Source: Curtobacterium flaccumfaciens
GTDB taxonomy: Bacteria > Actinomycetota > Actinomycetes > Actinomycetales > Microbacteriaceae
Assembly (NCBI GenBank): GCA_029689965.1
Contig: CP121450.1
Coordinates: 1,860,001-1,924,000 of the forward strand
Direction of reading: 5' to 3'
Length of the DNA stretch: 64,000 nt
Each line of letters begins with the position of its first letter. Positions within the stretch are counted from its first letter, which is position 1. The notes beneath the pieces were generated by a model. The model saw only the letters and a program-made list of their open reading frames with translations. It searched no databases and had not been told where the DNA came from. This document shows positions 1 to 9,302 of the stretch, piece after piece. Both the position numbers and the translations under genes were made by a program.

Positions 1-63
1 CGGACAAAGAGCGCTCACGCATCCGGTGTGGGCACCGCGCAACGGACAGGAAGGGGATCATCC

Positions 64-332
64 ATGGCACTTGACGCGAAGGTCAAGCAGGAGATCATCG
101 AAGAGTACGCGACCCACCCGGGCGACACCGGATCCCCGAGGTCCAGGTCGCCGTTCTGACTCGTCGCATCAACGACCTGAACGAGCACCTCAAGGAGCAC
201 AAGCACGACCACCACTCGCGTCGTGGTCTGCTGCTCATGGTCGGTCAGCGTCGCCGTCTCCTCGGTTACCTCTCCGACGTCGACATCAACCGCTACCGTG
301 CGCTCATCGAGCGTCTCGGCCTGCGGCGGTAG
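64..332 (+). CDS. rpsO: 30S ribosomal protein S15 (one apparent frameshift)
   Basis: This encodes ribosomal protein S15, which binds 16S rRNA in the small-subunit platform. The ATG follows a GGAAGGGG ribosome binding site. The reading starts [20 protein letters not shown] and, after one missing base near 134-139 in a C/G run (S-P-E-V-Q expected), resumes through the S15 signature [12 protein letters not shown] and ends [10 protein letters not shown]. Restoring one base gives 89 residues, the family length. S15 is a core gene, so the break is almost surely a sequencing error. It lies upstream of pnp in the usual rpsO-pnp neighbourhood, here separated by a redox operon, and it has its own terminator. 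Confidence 0.95.
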
Positions 333-356
333 TCGCCTCGCAGACACTGCTCGACC

Positions 357-390
357 GAACGCCCGGTCTTCTTCGGAAGGCCGGGCGTTC
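357..390 (+). terminator. Rho-independent-type terminator of rpsO
   Basis: A near-perfect hairpin (GAACGCCCGG with the facing CCGGGCGTTC, plus TCTT/AAGG inside) lies 24 bases after the rpsO stop and is followed by a short T/C-rich tract. Confidence 0.75.
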
Positions 391-485
391 TCTCGTCGTC
401 CGGGTCCGATCCGCCCGGAATGTCTGCGCCGAGGATCTGGTTGGGCACCATGTTCATGCAAACGCATCGAAAGTTGGGATCCACC

Positions 486-1104
486 ATGACCACCATCGCC
501 CTCGTCACCGCCGGGCTCTCCGAGCCCAGCTCCACCCGCCTGCTCGCCGACCGTCTGGCCGAGGCCGCCGTCGCGTCGCTCGCCGCGCCGGGGAGCGGTT
601 CGGCGCACGTGCTGCACGTCGACCTGCGTCCGCTCGCGCACGAGATCACCGACGCGATGCTCACCGGGTTCGCGGCGCCGGCACTGTCCGCCGCGATGGC
701 CACGGTGGTCGAGGCCGACGCCGTCGTGTTCGTCACGCCGATCTTCACCGCGGGCGTGAGCGGCCTGGCGAAGTCGTTCCTGGACGTGCTCGACAAGGAC
801 GCGCTCGCTGACATGCCCGTCCTGCTCGGAGCCACCGGCGGGACCGCGCGGCACTCGCTCGCGATCGAGCACGGCCTGCGCCCGGTCTTCGCCTACCTCC
901 GTGCCGCCGTGGTCCCGACCGGCGTCTTCGCGGCGACGGACGACTGGGGAGCGCGGGCGACTCCGCCGCTCTGGACGGGCGCATCCGCCGGGCGGAGCGG
1001 ACCTCGCCTGGGCGATCCGCGCCTCCCGTCGGACCCCGCAGGAAGCCGACGCGCTCCCGGCGACGGCGGACTTCGCGTCCCTGTTGGGCGGTCTCGGCCA
1101 CTGA
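486..1104 (+). CDS. NADPH-dependent FMN reductase, CE1759-like (two apparent frameshifts)
   Basis: This is a flavodoxin-fold NAD(P)H-dependent FMN reductase that would supply reduced flavin. The start MTTIALVTAGLSEPSSTRLL and the stretch FVTPIFTAGVSGLAKSFLD match the actinobacterial CE1759-type family as I know it; this is recognition without a search. The frame moves twice by one lost base, between about 945 and 1010, and then runs ADLAWAIRASRRTPQEADAL to a stop at 1104, giving about 206 residues. The ATG at 486 is preferred over an upstream in-frame ATG because homology starts there. It lies just upstream of the ApbE flavin-transfer operon, so a shared flavin theme is plausible but not proven. 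Confidence 0.8.
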
Positions 1105-1215
1105 GCCCGTGCTCTTAGGCGGCCCACAGAGCCCGTCGGGCGAGAGCGCAGCCCACGCCCGGGTCGTTCATCGCTCTGCTCGGGAACCTCGTCATGACGA
1201 CGAGGAGGACCACCG

Positions 1216-1524
1216 ATGGACACCAGGGGCAACGGCAAGCGATCCGCCCGGATCACGAGTGCGCTCGTCAGTGCTGGCGGGCTCCTGGTGGCTGCGGTCA
1301 CCGGGGTCGGGCTCTGGTTCGGGCACGAGCAGGCCACGACGACCGAGAGCACGACGTCCGGCAGCACGACGTCCGAGAGCACGACGAGCGGGACGACCAC
1401 GGACGCCGGGACGTCGACCGACTCCGGCACGTCGACGGACACCGGGACATCCACCGACCAGGGTGTGACGCAGGGGAGCTCCGGCAGTTCCGGCAGCTCC
1501 GACGCCACGACGACGGGGTCGTGA
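1216..1524 (+). CDS. Small single-pass membrane protein with Thr/Ser/Asp repeat tail
   Basis: This 102-residue protein has a basic N-terminus, one hydrophobic segment (about residues 14-34) and an extracytoplasmic tail made of Thr, Ser, Gly and Asp. The tail repeats D-x-GTST (DAGTST, DSGTST, DTGTST) before a Gly-Ser stretch. A GAGGAGG ribosome binding site precedes the ATG. Its stop overlaps the GTG start of the ApbE gene, so the two are translationally coupled. The position, in front of a flavin transferase and a heme-type membrane protein, suggests a membrane-anchored redox or flavin-carrier partner. No domain is recognisable, so the function is inferred from context only. Confidence 0.75.
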   Translation: MDTRGNGKRSARITSALVSAGGLLVAAVTGVGLWFGHEQATTTESTTSGSTTSESTTSGTTTDAGTSTDSGTSTDTGTSTDQGVTQGSSGSSGSSDATTTGS

Positions 1525-2450
1525 CCGTGCGCGCCGCAGCCGAGTGGGACCTCTGGACCACCACCGCCCGCGTCGTCCTGGACCACCGGGACCGACGCCA
1601 CCTCGCCGCCGCCGAGTCCTGCGTCAGCGAGGTCACCGCCGCCGTGGACGCCGCGTGCAGCCGCTTCCGGGACGACTCCGAACTCGTCGCCCGCGCCGCC
1701 GACCTCGTCCGCGGCACCGAGGTCTCACCGCTCCTGGCGACCCTCGTGCACCAGGCGCTCGACGCCGCACGGGCCACCGACGGCGACGTCGACCCGACGC
1801 TCGGCGCGCGGATGGTCTCCCTCGGGTACGACGCCGCGTTCGCGGACGCGCCACCCGTGCCCACACCCGGGGCGATCGCCCGCGAGCTCGACCCCCGGCC
1901 CGCCTGGGAACGCGTGCTCCTCTCCGGCACGTTCCTGCGCGTCCCCGAGGGCGTCACGCTCGACCTCGGCGCCGTCGCCAAGGCCGCGGCGGCCGACGCG
2001 GCAGCGGCGAGCATCACCGCCCGGCTCGGGATCGGCGCCCTCGTCTCCCTCGGCGGCGACGTCGCCACCGCCGGTCCCGAGCCGTCCGGTGGCTGGCAGG
2101 TGCGGGTGCAGGACCGCGACGAGGACCCGATCGACCACGTGCGGATCGCCTCCGGCTGGTCCGTCGCGACGTCGAGCACGCAGAAGCGCCGCTGGGACCA
2201 GGACGGGCACGCGCGGCACCACATCCTCGACCCGCGCTGGGGATTGCCCGCCGAGCCGGTCTGGCGCTCGGTGACGGTCGTCGCGCCGTCGTGCGTGTCG
2301 GCGAACACCTTGACGACCGCGGCCGTCGTCCGCGGACACGGCGCCGTCGAGCTGCTCCGACGGAGCGGACGTGCTGCACGGCTCGTGGCGGCCGACGGTG
2401 CGGTCGTGCGGCTCGGCGGCTGGCCCGACGAGGACGAGGCGGCCGCCTGA
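1521..2450 (+). CDS. apbE: FAD:protein FMN transferase (ApbE family)
   Basis: ApbE enzymes attach FMN covalently to Ser/Thr of extracytoplasmic or membrane redox proteins, using FAD. The 309-residue protein shows the family landmarks: DLGAVAKAAAADAAA (FAD-binding D-x-G-x-x-x-K type motif), VSLGGDVATAGP, and TSSTQKRRW followed by HHILDPRWGLPA near residues 215-240. The GTG start overlaps the stop of the small membrane protein, and its own stop overlaps the next ATG (TGATG), so this is a tight operon. There is no clear signal peptide; cytoplasmic or N-terminally anchored forms are known. No frameshift is seen. Confidence 0.88.
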   Translation: MTVRAAAEWDLWTTTARVVLDHRDRRHLAAAESCVSEVTAAVDAACSRFRDDSELVARAADLVRGTEVSPLLATLVHQALDAARATDGDVDPTLGARMVSLGYDAAFADAPPVPTPGAIARELDPRPAWERVLLSGTFLRVPEGVTLDLGAVAKAAAADAAAASITARLGIGALVSLGGDVATAGPEPSGGWQVRVQDRDEDPIDHVRIASGWSVATSSTQKRRWDQDGHARHHILDPRWGLPAEPVWRSVTVVAPSCVSANTLTTAAVVRGHGAVELLRRSGRAARLVAADGAVVRLGGWPDEDEAAA

Positions 2451-3007
2451 TGGACACCGCGCTCTGGGTGGTCGGCCGGGGGATGGGTGTCGCAGCGGTG
2501 GTGCTGCTCACCCTCACGGTGCTGCTCGGCATCGTCACACGTGGCGGACGCCCGCTCCCCGGGCTGCCGCGGTTCGCGGTGCAGCTCGTGCACCGCGACG
2601 TCGCCCTGGTCTCGACCGTCCTCGTCGTCGTGCACGTCACGACGCTCCTGCTCGACACCGAGGCCGAACTCCGGCTCGTCGACACCGTCGTGCCGTTCGT
2701 CGGTTCCTACCGCTGGTTCTGGCTGGGGCTCGGGACGCTCGCGGTCGACCTGCTCGTCGTGCTCGTCGTCTCCGGGCTGCTCCGTCGGGTGATCGGCCCG
2801 CGGGCCTTCCGCGCCCTGCACTGGACCGCCTACGCGATGTGGCCGGTGGCGATGGCCCACGCGATCGGCACCGGGACCGACGGCACGTCGGCGCGGTTCC
2901 TCGTCGTCGCCGGGACCTGCGCCGCCGCCGTCGTGGGGGCCGTCATCTGGCGCTGCACCGCCCGCGTCACCGAGTTCCGCTCCGCACCCCTGGAGGTCGT
3001 CCGATGA
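2450..3007 (+). CDS. Ferric reductase-like (YedZ-type) transmembrane protein
   Basis: This is a 185-residue integral membrane protein with about five or six hydrophobic helices. Histidines fall within helices (QLVHRDVALV, VVVHVTTLLL, ALHWTAYAMWPVAMAHAIG), as in b-heme-binding ferric reductase-like domains. Its ATG overlaps the apbE stop, and the next gene starts within its last codons. In this operon it would be the membrane electron conduit between the SLBB/ferredoxin proteins and an acceptor outside. Heme binding is inferred from the His pattern. Confidence 0.8.
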   Translation: MDTALWVVGRGMGVAAVVLLTLTVLLGIVTRGGRPLPGLPRFAVQLVHRDVALVSTVLVVVHVTTLLLDTEAELRLVDTVVPFVGSYRWFWLGLGTLAVDLLVVLVVSGLLRRVIGPRAFRALHWTAYAMWPVAMAHAIGTGTDGTSARFLVVAGTCAAAVVGAVIWRCTARVTEFRSAPLEVVR

Positions 3008-4274
3008 CCGTCACCGCACCCCACGCCGTCGTCCCGCCCACCGGCACGAAGCGGCTCCTCGCCGCCGCCGACCCCGGTCTCGACGCCCACGAGCGCACGC
3101 ACGGCCCGCTGCCGCCGACCGGCCCGGGCATCATCGACGAGATCGGCCTCGCCGGGATCGACGGCCGCGGTGGCGCCGGCTTCCCGCTGGCCCGCAAGCT
3201 CGCGGTCGCCGCCGGACGGGCACAGCGTGGTCGGACGGACCGCGGACCCGTCGTGATCGGGAACGCCGCCGAGGGGAGCCAGCGAGCCGCAAGGACGCCG
3301 TCCTCCTCGAACGCGCTCCGCACCTCGTGCTGGACGGTCTGGTCGTCGCGGCGCAGGCGGTCGCGGCGTCCGAGGCCGTGGTGGCCACGAGCGACCGGCT
3401 CGCCGAGCACGTCCGGCGGGCGATCCACGAACGGCAGCGACGCACCGGCGGTCCCGGCCCGGTCGTGCTCGACGTCCGCCCGCTGCCACACACGGCGTTC
3501 GTCGCGGGTGAGGCCGGCGCACTCGCCTCCGCCGTCGCCGGTGGCCGCGGGCTCCCCGAGGACCGCGTCGTCCGGCTCGCCGAGCGCGGGCCGAGCGGGC
3601 GTCCCACTCTCGTGTCGAACGTCGAGACACTGGCCCAGGCGGCGCTCGTCGCGCGGTACGGGGCGGCATGGGCGCGGAGCGTCGGCAGCGCGAGCGCTCC
3701 CGGGACCCGTCTCGTCACCGTCAGCGACGTGACCGACCCGGCCCGGGCGGTGGTGCTGGAGACCGCCGGGGGTGCGCCGCTCGGGGAGCTGCTCCGCGCC
3801 TCCCGGCTGACCGACGCCGACCCGCGACGGACGCGAGCCGTCCTGGTCGGCGGGTGGGGCGGGACGTGGGTGCCGACGGCCGCGTTCGACGCGACGCTCG
3901 ACGTCGACGGCCTCGCGCCGTGGGGTGCCGTGCCGGGCGCGGGCGTGCTCGCGGTGCTCGACGACCAGACCTGCCCGATCGCGGTGACGGCGCGGATCGC
4001 CGCGGCGCTCGCCGGGGCCTCGGCCGGGCGCTGCGGGCCGTGCGTGAACGGGCTGCCCAGGATCGCGGAGGTCGTCGCGGTCCTGGCGTCGGGCCGACCC
4101 GCCGAGGACCTGACGGGCGAGGTGCGCCGCGTCACCGCCCTCGTCGACGGACGCGGGGCGTGCCACCACCCGGACGGCGTGGCGCGGATGGTGCGGAGTG
4201 CGATGCGCGTGTTCCGGGACGACGTGCAGGCGCACCTCGGCGGTCGCTGCCTGCACGCCGGAGGTGTCCGGTGA
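3004..4274 (+). CDS. SLBB / NADH dehydrogenase 51 kDa-like iron-sulfur protein (one frameshift)
   Basis: This protein resembles NuoF/RnfC-type subunits, which carry a flavin/NAD-binding fold, an SLBB domain and an iron-sulfur region. Visible parts are the Gly-rich DGRGGAGFPLARKL near residue 55, the stretch GPSGRPTLVSNVETLAQAAL, and a C-terminal cluster region AGRCGPCVNGLP followed by ACHHPDGVARMVRSAM. One G is missing in the GAGGGGAGC context near 3275; restoring it gives about 423 residues. It overlaps both neighbours by four bases. The likely role is feeding electrons from NAD(P)H or a flavin to the ferredoxin and the membrane reductase. Confidence 0.82.
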
Positions 4275-4503
4275 CGGCGCCGCACGCGGCGCAGGCGCTG
4301 CACGTCGACTGGACCCGGTGCCGGGGGAGGGGGCTCTGCACGGAGCTCTTCGCCGAGCGGTTGGCGCGGGACGAGTGGGGCTACCCGGTCGTGCGCGACG
4401 GTGGCGGGACCCGGGACGTCCCGGTGCCCCGGACGAGCTCGACGCGGCGCGGGACGCGGTGGCGATGTGCCCGCTGCAGGCGTTGCGGCTGACGTCGCGC
4501 TGA
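4271..4503 (+). CDS. Small ferredoxin (one frameshift)
   Basis: This is a ferredoxin of about 77 residues. The cysteine pattern is W-T-R-C-R-G-R-G-L-C near residue 20 and AMCP near residue 68, which fits a single 3Fe-4S or 4Fe-4S cluster of the actinobacterial type. One C is missing in the CCCC run near 4424. The GTG start overlaps the stop of the SLBB protein. It is the last gene of the flavin/iron-sulfur redox operon that begins at 1216, where it would shuttle single electrons. Confidence 0.8.
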
Positions 4504-4552
4504 GTTCGGGCGCACGGGCGCTCGGGCGGGACGCCCCTGCCGGATGCTCCGC

Positions 4553-5739
4553 TCAGTACCAGTGCGGGTTGACGCTCATCTCGTGGTTCCACGCTCCGCA
4601 GGGCGAACCGTAGGCGCTCTTGATGTAGGCGAGGCCCCAGTTGATCTGCGTCGCAGCATTCGTCCGCCAGTCGGCTCCAGCGGCCGACATCTTCTCCGCC
4701 GGCAGTGACTGCGGATGCCGTACGCCCCGCTCGACGCGTTCAGGGCGTTCGCCCGCCAGCCGGACTCCTGCGTCCACAGCGACACGAGGCACGAGAACTG
4801 GTCGGGTCCCCAGCCGTACGCGCCGATGGCGCTCCGGGCGTAGGCCTGTGCCGCGGCCGGGTCGACCACCACGCCGCTCGTGCTCGGGTAGGACGAGCCC
4901 GAGCCGCCGCTCGTCGCGGTAACGGCCGTGTTCGTCGCCGCTGCCGCGTCCGCCGCCGCCTGGCGCTTCCGCTGCTGCTCGGCCTTCTGCGCCGCCACCT
5001 GCACGCCGAGCTGGTAGCGCTGCTCGGTCGACGCGGTGGTGTTCTTCAGCGACGCGAGTTGCGCGTACAGCTCGTCGCTGTGCTCCTGCGTGTCGGCGAC
5101 GGCGGCCTTCGCGACGGCCTCGGCCGACTTCGCGGCGCTCGCCTTCGTCTCGGCGGCTTCGGCCAGGTCAGCCCTTTCGTCCTCGGCACGGGTCGCCTGG
5201 TCGTGCAGCGACGACGCGGTCTTCGCGGCGACGGACGCGTCGTCCATCACGCCGGCCCACGTCGACGACAGCTGGTCGAGCGCCCCGAGCTGGTAGAGCA
5301 GCTGGTCCGGGTTCTTCGCCGTCGCGATGCGCGTGGTCATCTCGTTCGAGCTGCCGTCGCGGTACAGGTTCGCGGCGAGCTGGCCGGCCCGCTGCTGCGC
5401 GCGCTCGGCGGTCTTCGCCGCCTGGTCGGCCTGGGCCTGGAGGCTCGTGGCGGCCTGGGTGGCCGAGGCCAGCTCCGCCTCGGCCCGGTCCGCCTTCTCG
5501 GAGGCGACGAGCGCGGCCTGCGACTTCGTCGCGGCCTCGGCCTGCGCCGCCTCGAGCGCCGCCTGCACCCGGGCGACCTCGGCCTTCTTGGTCTGCTCGT
5601 TGCCCTTCGCGCGCTCGACGTCCTGCCAGCTCGGGTACTCCGTCGCGTTCGCCGGTACTGCGGTGACGACGGGGGTGACGAGTGCGCCGACGAGCACTGC
5701 GGCCGCGACGAACGCGCCCCGGGAACGGGAGAGACGCAT
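4553..5739 (-). CDS. Secreted coiled-coil protein with lysozyme-like (SLT/Rpf-type) domain (one frameshift)
   Basis: An N-terminal signal peptide (MRLSRSRGAF then a hydrophobic stretch to PANA) precedes a long Ala/Glu/Lys/Gln-rich coiled coil (about residues 35-260), a short Ser/Gly linker, and a C-terminal lysozyme-like domain. That domain has FSCLVSLWTQESGWRANA and SSGAYGIPQSLPAEKM, with the Glu of TQESGW as candidate catalytic acid, and ends NHEMSVNPHWY. One C is missing in ATCCGCAG near 4712-4718; restoring it joins the two parts into about 395 residues. The architecture matches actinobacterial cell-wall hydrolases whose coiled coil controls access to the catalytic domain. It is transcribed convergently with the redox operon. 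Confidence 0.83.
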
Positions 5740-6017
5740 GGCAGCAGGCTACCGAGGACACGCCCGTTCGCCAGGAGCCTCGCCGCCGATTCCCTGCGGA
5801 CTGGTAAAGTCCATCCCGTCCGGGACCGTTTCCCCGGGTGTCAGACAAACACTGCGCAGGCCGGGCACGGAGCTGGTCATCGGTGGTGGCTCGCGGGCCG
5901 GACGGTTTCCCGAGTGCTTCTACTGCTGGCCAGACATGCGTCCCGATCCGTTCGGCGCGCACGCACCATCGGGTGCCGTCGCCCAGCCTGCCGAACACAC
6001 ATCGAGGAGGCACCCTT

Positions 6018-8304
6018 TTGGAGGGTCCCGAGATCAAGTTCGCCGAAGCCGTCATCGACAACGGCAAGTTCGGCAAGCGCGTCGTCCGGTTCGAGACCGG
6101 CCGGCTCGCACAGCAGGCGCAGGGCGCGGTCGCCGCGTACCTCGACGAGGACACGATGCTCCTCTCGGCCACCAGCGCCGGCAAGCACCCGCGTGAAGGC
6201 TTCGACTTCTTCCCGCTGACCGTCGACGTCGAGGAGCGCTCGTACGCCGCCGGCAAGATCCCGGCTCGTTCTTCCGTCGAGAGGGCCGTCCCTCGACCGA
6301 GGCGATCCTCGTCTGCCGGCTCATCGACCGGCCGCTGCGTCCGTCGTTCGTCGACGGCCTCCGCAACGAGGTGCAGATCGTCATCACCGTCCTGAGCATC
6401 GCTCCGGACGAGTTCTACGACGCGCTGGCGATCAACGCCGCGTCCGCGTCGACGCAGATCTCCGGTCTGCCGTTCTCCGGCCCGATCGCCGGTGTGCGCC
6501 TCGCCCTGATCCGGGGGCGAACGGCACCGACCAGTGGGTCGCGTTCCCGAAGGCGTCGCAGCTCGAGGACGCCGTCTTCGACCTCACCGTCGCTGGCCGT
6601 GTCGTCACGGACGAGGCCGGCAACGAGGACGTCGCGATCATGATGGTCGAGGCCGAGGCCACCGAGCACAGCTGGGACCTGATCCAGGGCGGTGCGACGA
6701 AGCCGGACGAGGCGATCGTCGCGCAGGGCCTCGAGGCGGCGAAGCCGTTCCTCAAGGTCCTCGTCGAGGCGCAGGCGAAGATGGCGGCCCAGTCGGCCAA
6801 GGAGATCCAGGACTACCCGGTGTTCCCGCCGTACGCCCCGGAGGTCTACACGGCCGTCGAGTCCCTGGCCCTGACCGAGCTCGGCGACGTCTACAAGATC
6901 GCCGGCAAGCTCGAGCGCCAGGACGCCGACGACGCGCTCAAGGCCCGCGTCAAGGAGGCCGTCGCCGCCAAGGTCGAGGCCGGCGAGCTGCCCGAGAGCG
7001 CCAACGGCCAGGTCAGCGCCGCGTACAAGTCGGTCACGAAGAAGGTCGTCCGCGGCCGCATCCTGACCGAGCAGGTGCGCATGGACGGTCGTGGCCTCGC
7101 CGACATCCGTCCGCTCGACGCCGAGGTCGCCGTGATCCCGCGCGTTCACGGTTCGGCGATCTTCCAGCGCGGCGAGACCCAGATCCTGGGCGTCACCACG
7201 CTGAACATGCTCAAGATGGAGCAGCAGATCGACTCGCTGTCGCCCGTCACGAAGAAGCGCTACCTGCACCACTACAACTTCCCGCCGTACTCGACGGGTG
7301 AGACCGGTCGTGTCGGTTCGCCGAAGCGTCGCGAGATCGGGCACGGCTTCCTCGCCGAGCGCGCCCTCGTGCCGGTGCTCCCGTCGCGCGAACAGTTCCC
7401 GTACGCCATCCGTCAGGTGTCCGAGGCCCTCGGCTCCAACGGCTCGACGTCGATGGGCTCCGTCTGCGCCTCGACCCTGTCGCTCCTCAACGCCGGTGTG
7501 CCGCTGCGCGCCCCGGTCGCGGGCATCGCGATGGGCCTGGTCTCCGACACCGTCGACGGTCAGACCCGCTACGCGGCACTGACCGACATCCTCGGCGCGG
7601 AGGACGCGCTCGGCGACATGGACTTCAAGGTCGCCGGCACCTCGGACTTCGTCACGGCCATCCAGCTCGACACGAAGCTCGACGGCATCCCCTCGTCGGT
7701 CCTCGACGCCGCGCTCAAGCAGGCCAAGGAAGCGCGCTCCGCGATCCTCGGTGTGCTGAACGAGGCGATCGACGCCCCCGACGAGATGGCCGACACTGCC
7801 CCGCGCGTGATCTCGGTGCAGATCCCCGTCGACAAGATCGGCGAGCTGATCGGCCCGAAGGGCAAGACGATCAACGGCATCCAGGACGAGACCGGTGCCG
7901 ACATCTCGATCGAGGACGACGGCACGGTCTACATCGGCGCGGTCGACGGTCCGTCGGCCGAGGCCGCCCGCGCCCAGGTCAACGCGATCGCGAACCCGAC
8001 GAACCCGGAGATCGGGGACCAGTTCCTCGGCACGGTCGTGAAGATCGCGACGTTCGGTGCCTTCGTGTCGCTGCTCCCGGGCCGCGACGGTCTGCTCCAC
8101 GTCTCCGAGGTGCGCAAGCTCGCCGGTGGCAAGCGTGTGGAGAACGTCGAGGACGTCCTCGGCGTCGGTCAGAAGATCCTGGTCGAGGTCACCAAGGTGG
8201 ACGACCGCGGCAAGCTGTCGCTCGCACCGGTCATCGCCGACGAGGTGGACACCGAGGGCGGCAAGGGGCACGAGTCCCACGCCGAGGCCCCGGCCGAGGG
8301 CTGA
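6018..8304 (+). CDS. pnp: Polyribonucleotide nucleotidyltransferase (two frameshifts)
   Basis: PNPase degrades RNA 3' to 5' by phosphorolysis and works with RNase J in mRNA turnover. The TTG start ([20 protein letters not shown]) sits 7 bases after GAGGAGG and matches the usual actinobacterial N-terminus. Two RNase PH domains are followed by a KH domain ([17 protein letters not shown], GxxG = GPKG) and an S1 domain ([18 protein letters not shown]). Single G losses near 6266-6272 and 6512-6518 break the frame; corrected length is about 762 residues, normal for the family. The 278 bases upstream hold no gene and probably carry the promoter and a leader. A strong hairpin follows. Confidence 0.95.
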
Positions 8305-8326
8305 TCCCTCCCGCGTCCTGACGCAC

Positions 8327-8362
8327 GAACGGCCGCCGTCCCTTCCGGGGCGGCGGCCGTTC
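8327..8362 (+). terminator. Terminator of pnp
   Basis: A long GC hairpin (GAACGGCCGCCG... with facing CGGCGGCCGTTC) lies 22 bases after the pnp stop. Confidence 0.75.
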
Positions 8363-8394
8363 GCGTTGCGGGCGCCGGGGTGGTGGCCGGTGTG

Positions 8395-8464
8395 CCGAGA
8401 CTCGGGCTGAGCGACAAGTCGTGCGCTGATGAGTGCGAGAACCGTCGCTCACACCGAGACTCGG
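8395..8464. repeat. Imperfect 21-base inverted repeat between pnp and the PEBP gene
   Basis: CCGAGACTCGGGCTGAGCGAC on the left reads almost the same (three differences) as the reverse complement of the right arm ending at 8464. A second hairpin this close to the pnp terminator, between convergent genes, looks like an extragenic palindrome or a bidirectional terminator. Confidence 0.6.
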
Positions 8465-8495
8465 GGCCGCCGACCCCCGCCGAGTGCCCGCGCGG

Positions 8496-9023
8496 CTACG
8501 CGGCGGGGGTCTCCTGCGTGCCGACGAGCTGCGCGCGTCCGAGGACGTGTTCGCGGAGCAGGAAGCCCACGACGGCGGGCGTCGCGTCCGCCGGAGCCTC
8601 GAGCACGGGGACGTCGAGCGCGCTCAGGGTGAAGAAGTACCGGTGCGGTCCGTGCCCGGCGGGCGGCGCGGCCCCGAGGTAGGTGTCCGTGCCGAACTCG
8701 TTGCGCCGCCGCAGGGCCTCGGCGGGGAGCAGCGCGTCGTCCGTCCCGGCACCGGCGGGCAGCGAGCTCGCGGACGCCGGGACGTCCGTCAGGCTCCAGT
8801 GCCAGAAGCCGGAGCCCGTCGGGGCATCGGGGTCGTACACCGTGAGCACGTAGCTTCGCGTGCCCTCGGGCGCACCGGACCACTCGAGCGCGGGGGACCG
8901 GTCCTCGCCACCGGCGTCGGAGCCGCGGGCGGACGTGGGGAGCTCACCGCCGTCGGCGAAGTCCGGACTGGTGAGGGTGAACGCGGGGACGTCGGGGAGG
9001 TTCCAGTTGGGGTCGTTGGCCAT
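8496..9023 (-). CDS. YbhB/YbcL family (PEBP / Raf kinase inhibitor-like) protein
   Basis: This 175-residue protein belongs to the phosphatidylethanolamine-binding-protein fold. Diagnostic stretches are SPALEWSGAPEGTRSYVLTV, YDPDAPTGSGFWHW (D-P-D-A-P signature) and HGPHRYFFTLSALDVP. The start MANDPNWNLPDVPAF is chosen over upstream starts because the upstream in-frame stretch is translated repeat sequence. No signal peptide is visible, so it is probably cytoplasmic. Bacterial members have no settled function. It is a single-gene unit. Confidence 0.88.
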   Translation of the reverse strand: MANDPNWNLPDVPAFTLTSPDFADGGELPTSARGSDAGGEDRSPALEWSGAPEGTRSYVLTVYDPDAPTGSGFWHWSLTDVPASASSLPAGAGTDDALLPAEALRRRNEFGTDTYLGAAPPAGHGPHRYFFTLSALDVPVLEAPADATPAVVGFLLREHVLGRAQLVGTQETPAA

Positions 9024-9090
9024 GCGCCCAGCCAACACCCGCGCCCTCGGCCTGCGCTCGGTGCGCGGGATGCGCGGGTGCGCACGTGCG

Positions 9091-9130
9091 GACGGGAGGC
9101 GCGGTGTCAGGCCGGCACGGGCCTCCCGTC
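9091..9130. repeat. GGAGGC-type hairpin
   Basis: Perfect 10-base arms (GACGGGAGGC and GCCTCCCGTC) enclose a 20-base loop. This is one of at least six similar GGAGGC/GCCTCC hairpins in gene gaps of this window (also near 13871, 19213, 29926, 37967 and 48961). Confidence 0.65.
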
Positions 9131-9170
9131 TCTCAGGTGGTCGCGCCGGGCTGGCGCCGACGGCTGACGC

Positions 9171-9281
9171 GACAAGGTCGACGTCGTACGACAGCGGTGA
9201 TGTCGTTCGTTCGCACCTGCAACTGTTGCGGCGGCGGCGGAACGACAAGGTCGACGTCGTACGACAGCGGTGATGTCGTTC
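9171..9281. repeat. Two exact 38-base direct repeats with a CGTCGTACGAC core
   Basis: The same 38 bases, starting GACAAGGTCGACGTCGTACG, occur at 9171-9208 and 9244-9281, separated by 35 bases. The reverse complement resembles the pair at 46918-47021, so this is a dispersed family and not a local duplication. It lies downstream of the tetR gene and upstream of the PEBP gene. Confidence 0.8.
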
Positions 9282-9302
9282 CGCGTCGACGACGGTCCCG
9301 CC

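Noticed and set aside
134..139. Programmed ribosomal frameshift in rpsO
   Set aside because: No slippery sequence or precedent, and dozens of other genes show the same type of break at G/C runs, so sequencing error is simpler.
15..1601. Very long minus-strand open frame opposite rpsO and the FMN reductase
   Set aside because: High GC leaves many open frames. This one is opposite conserved genes and has Arg/Gly/Val-rich shadow composition.
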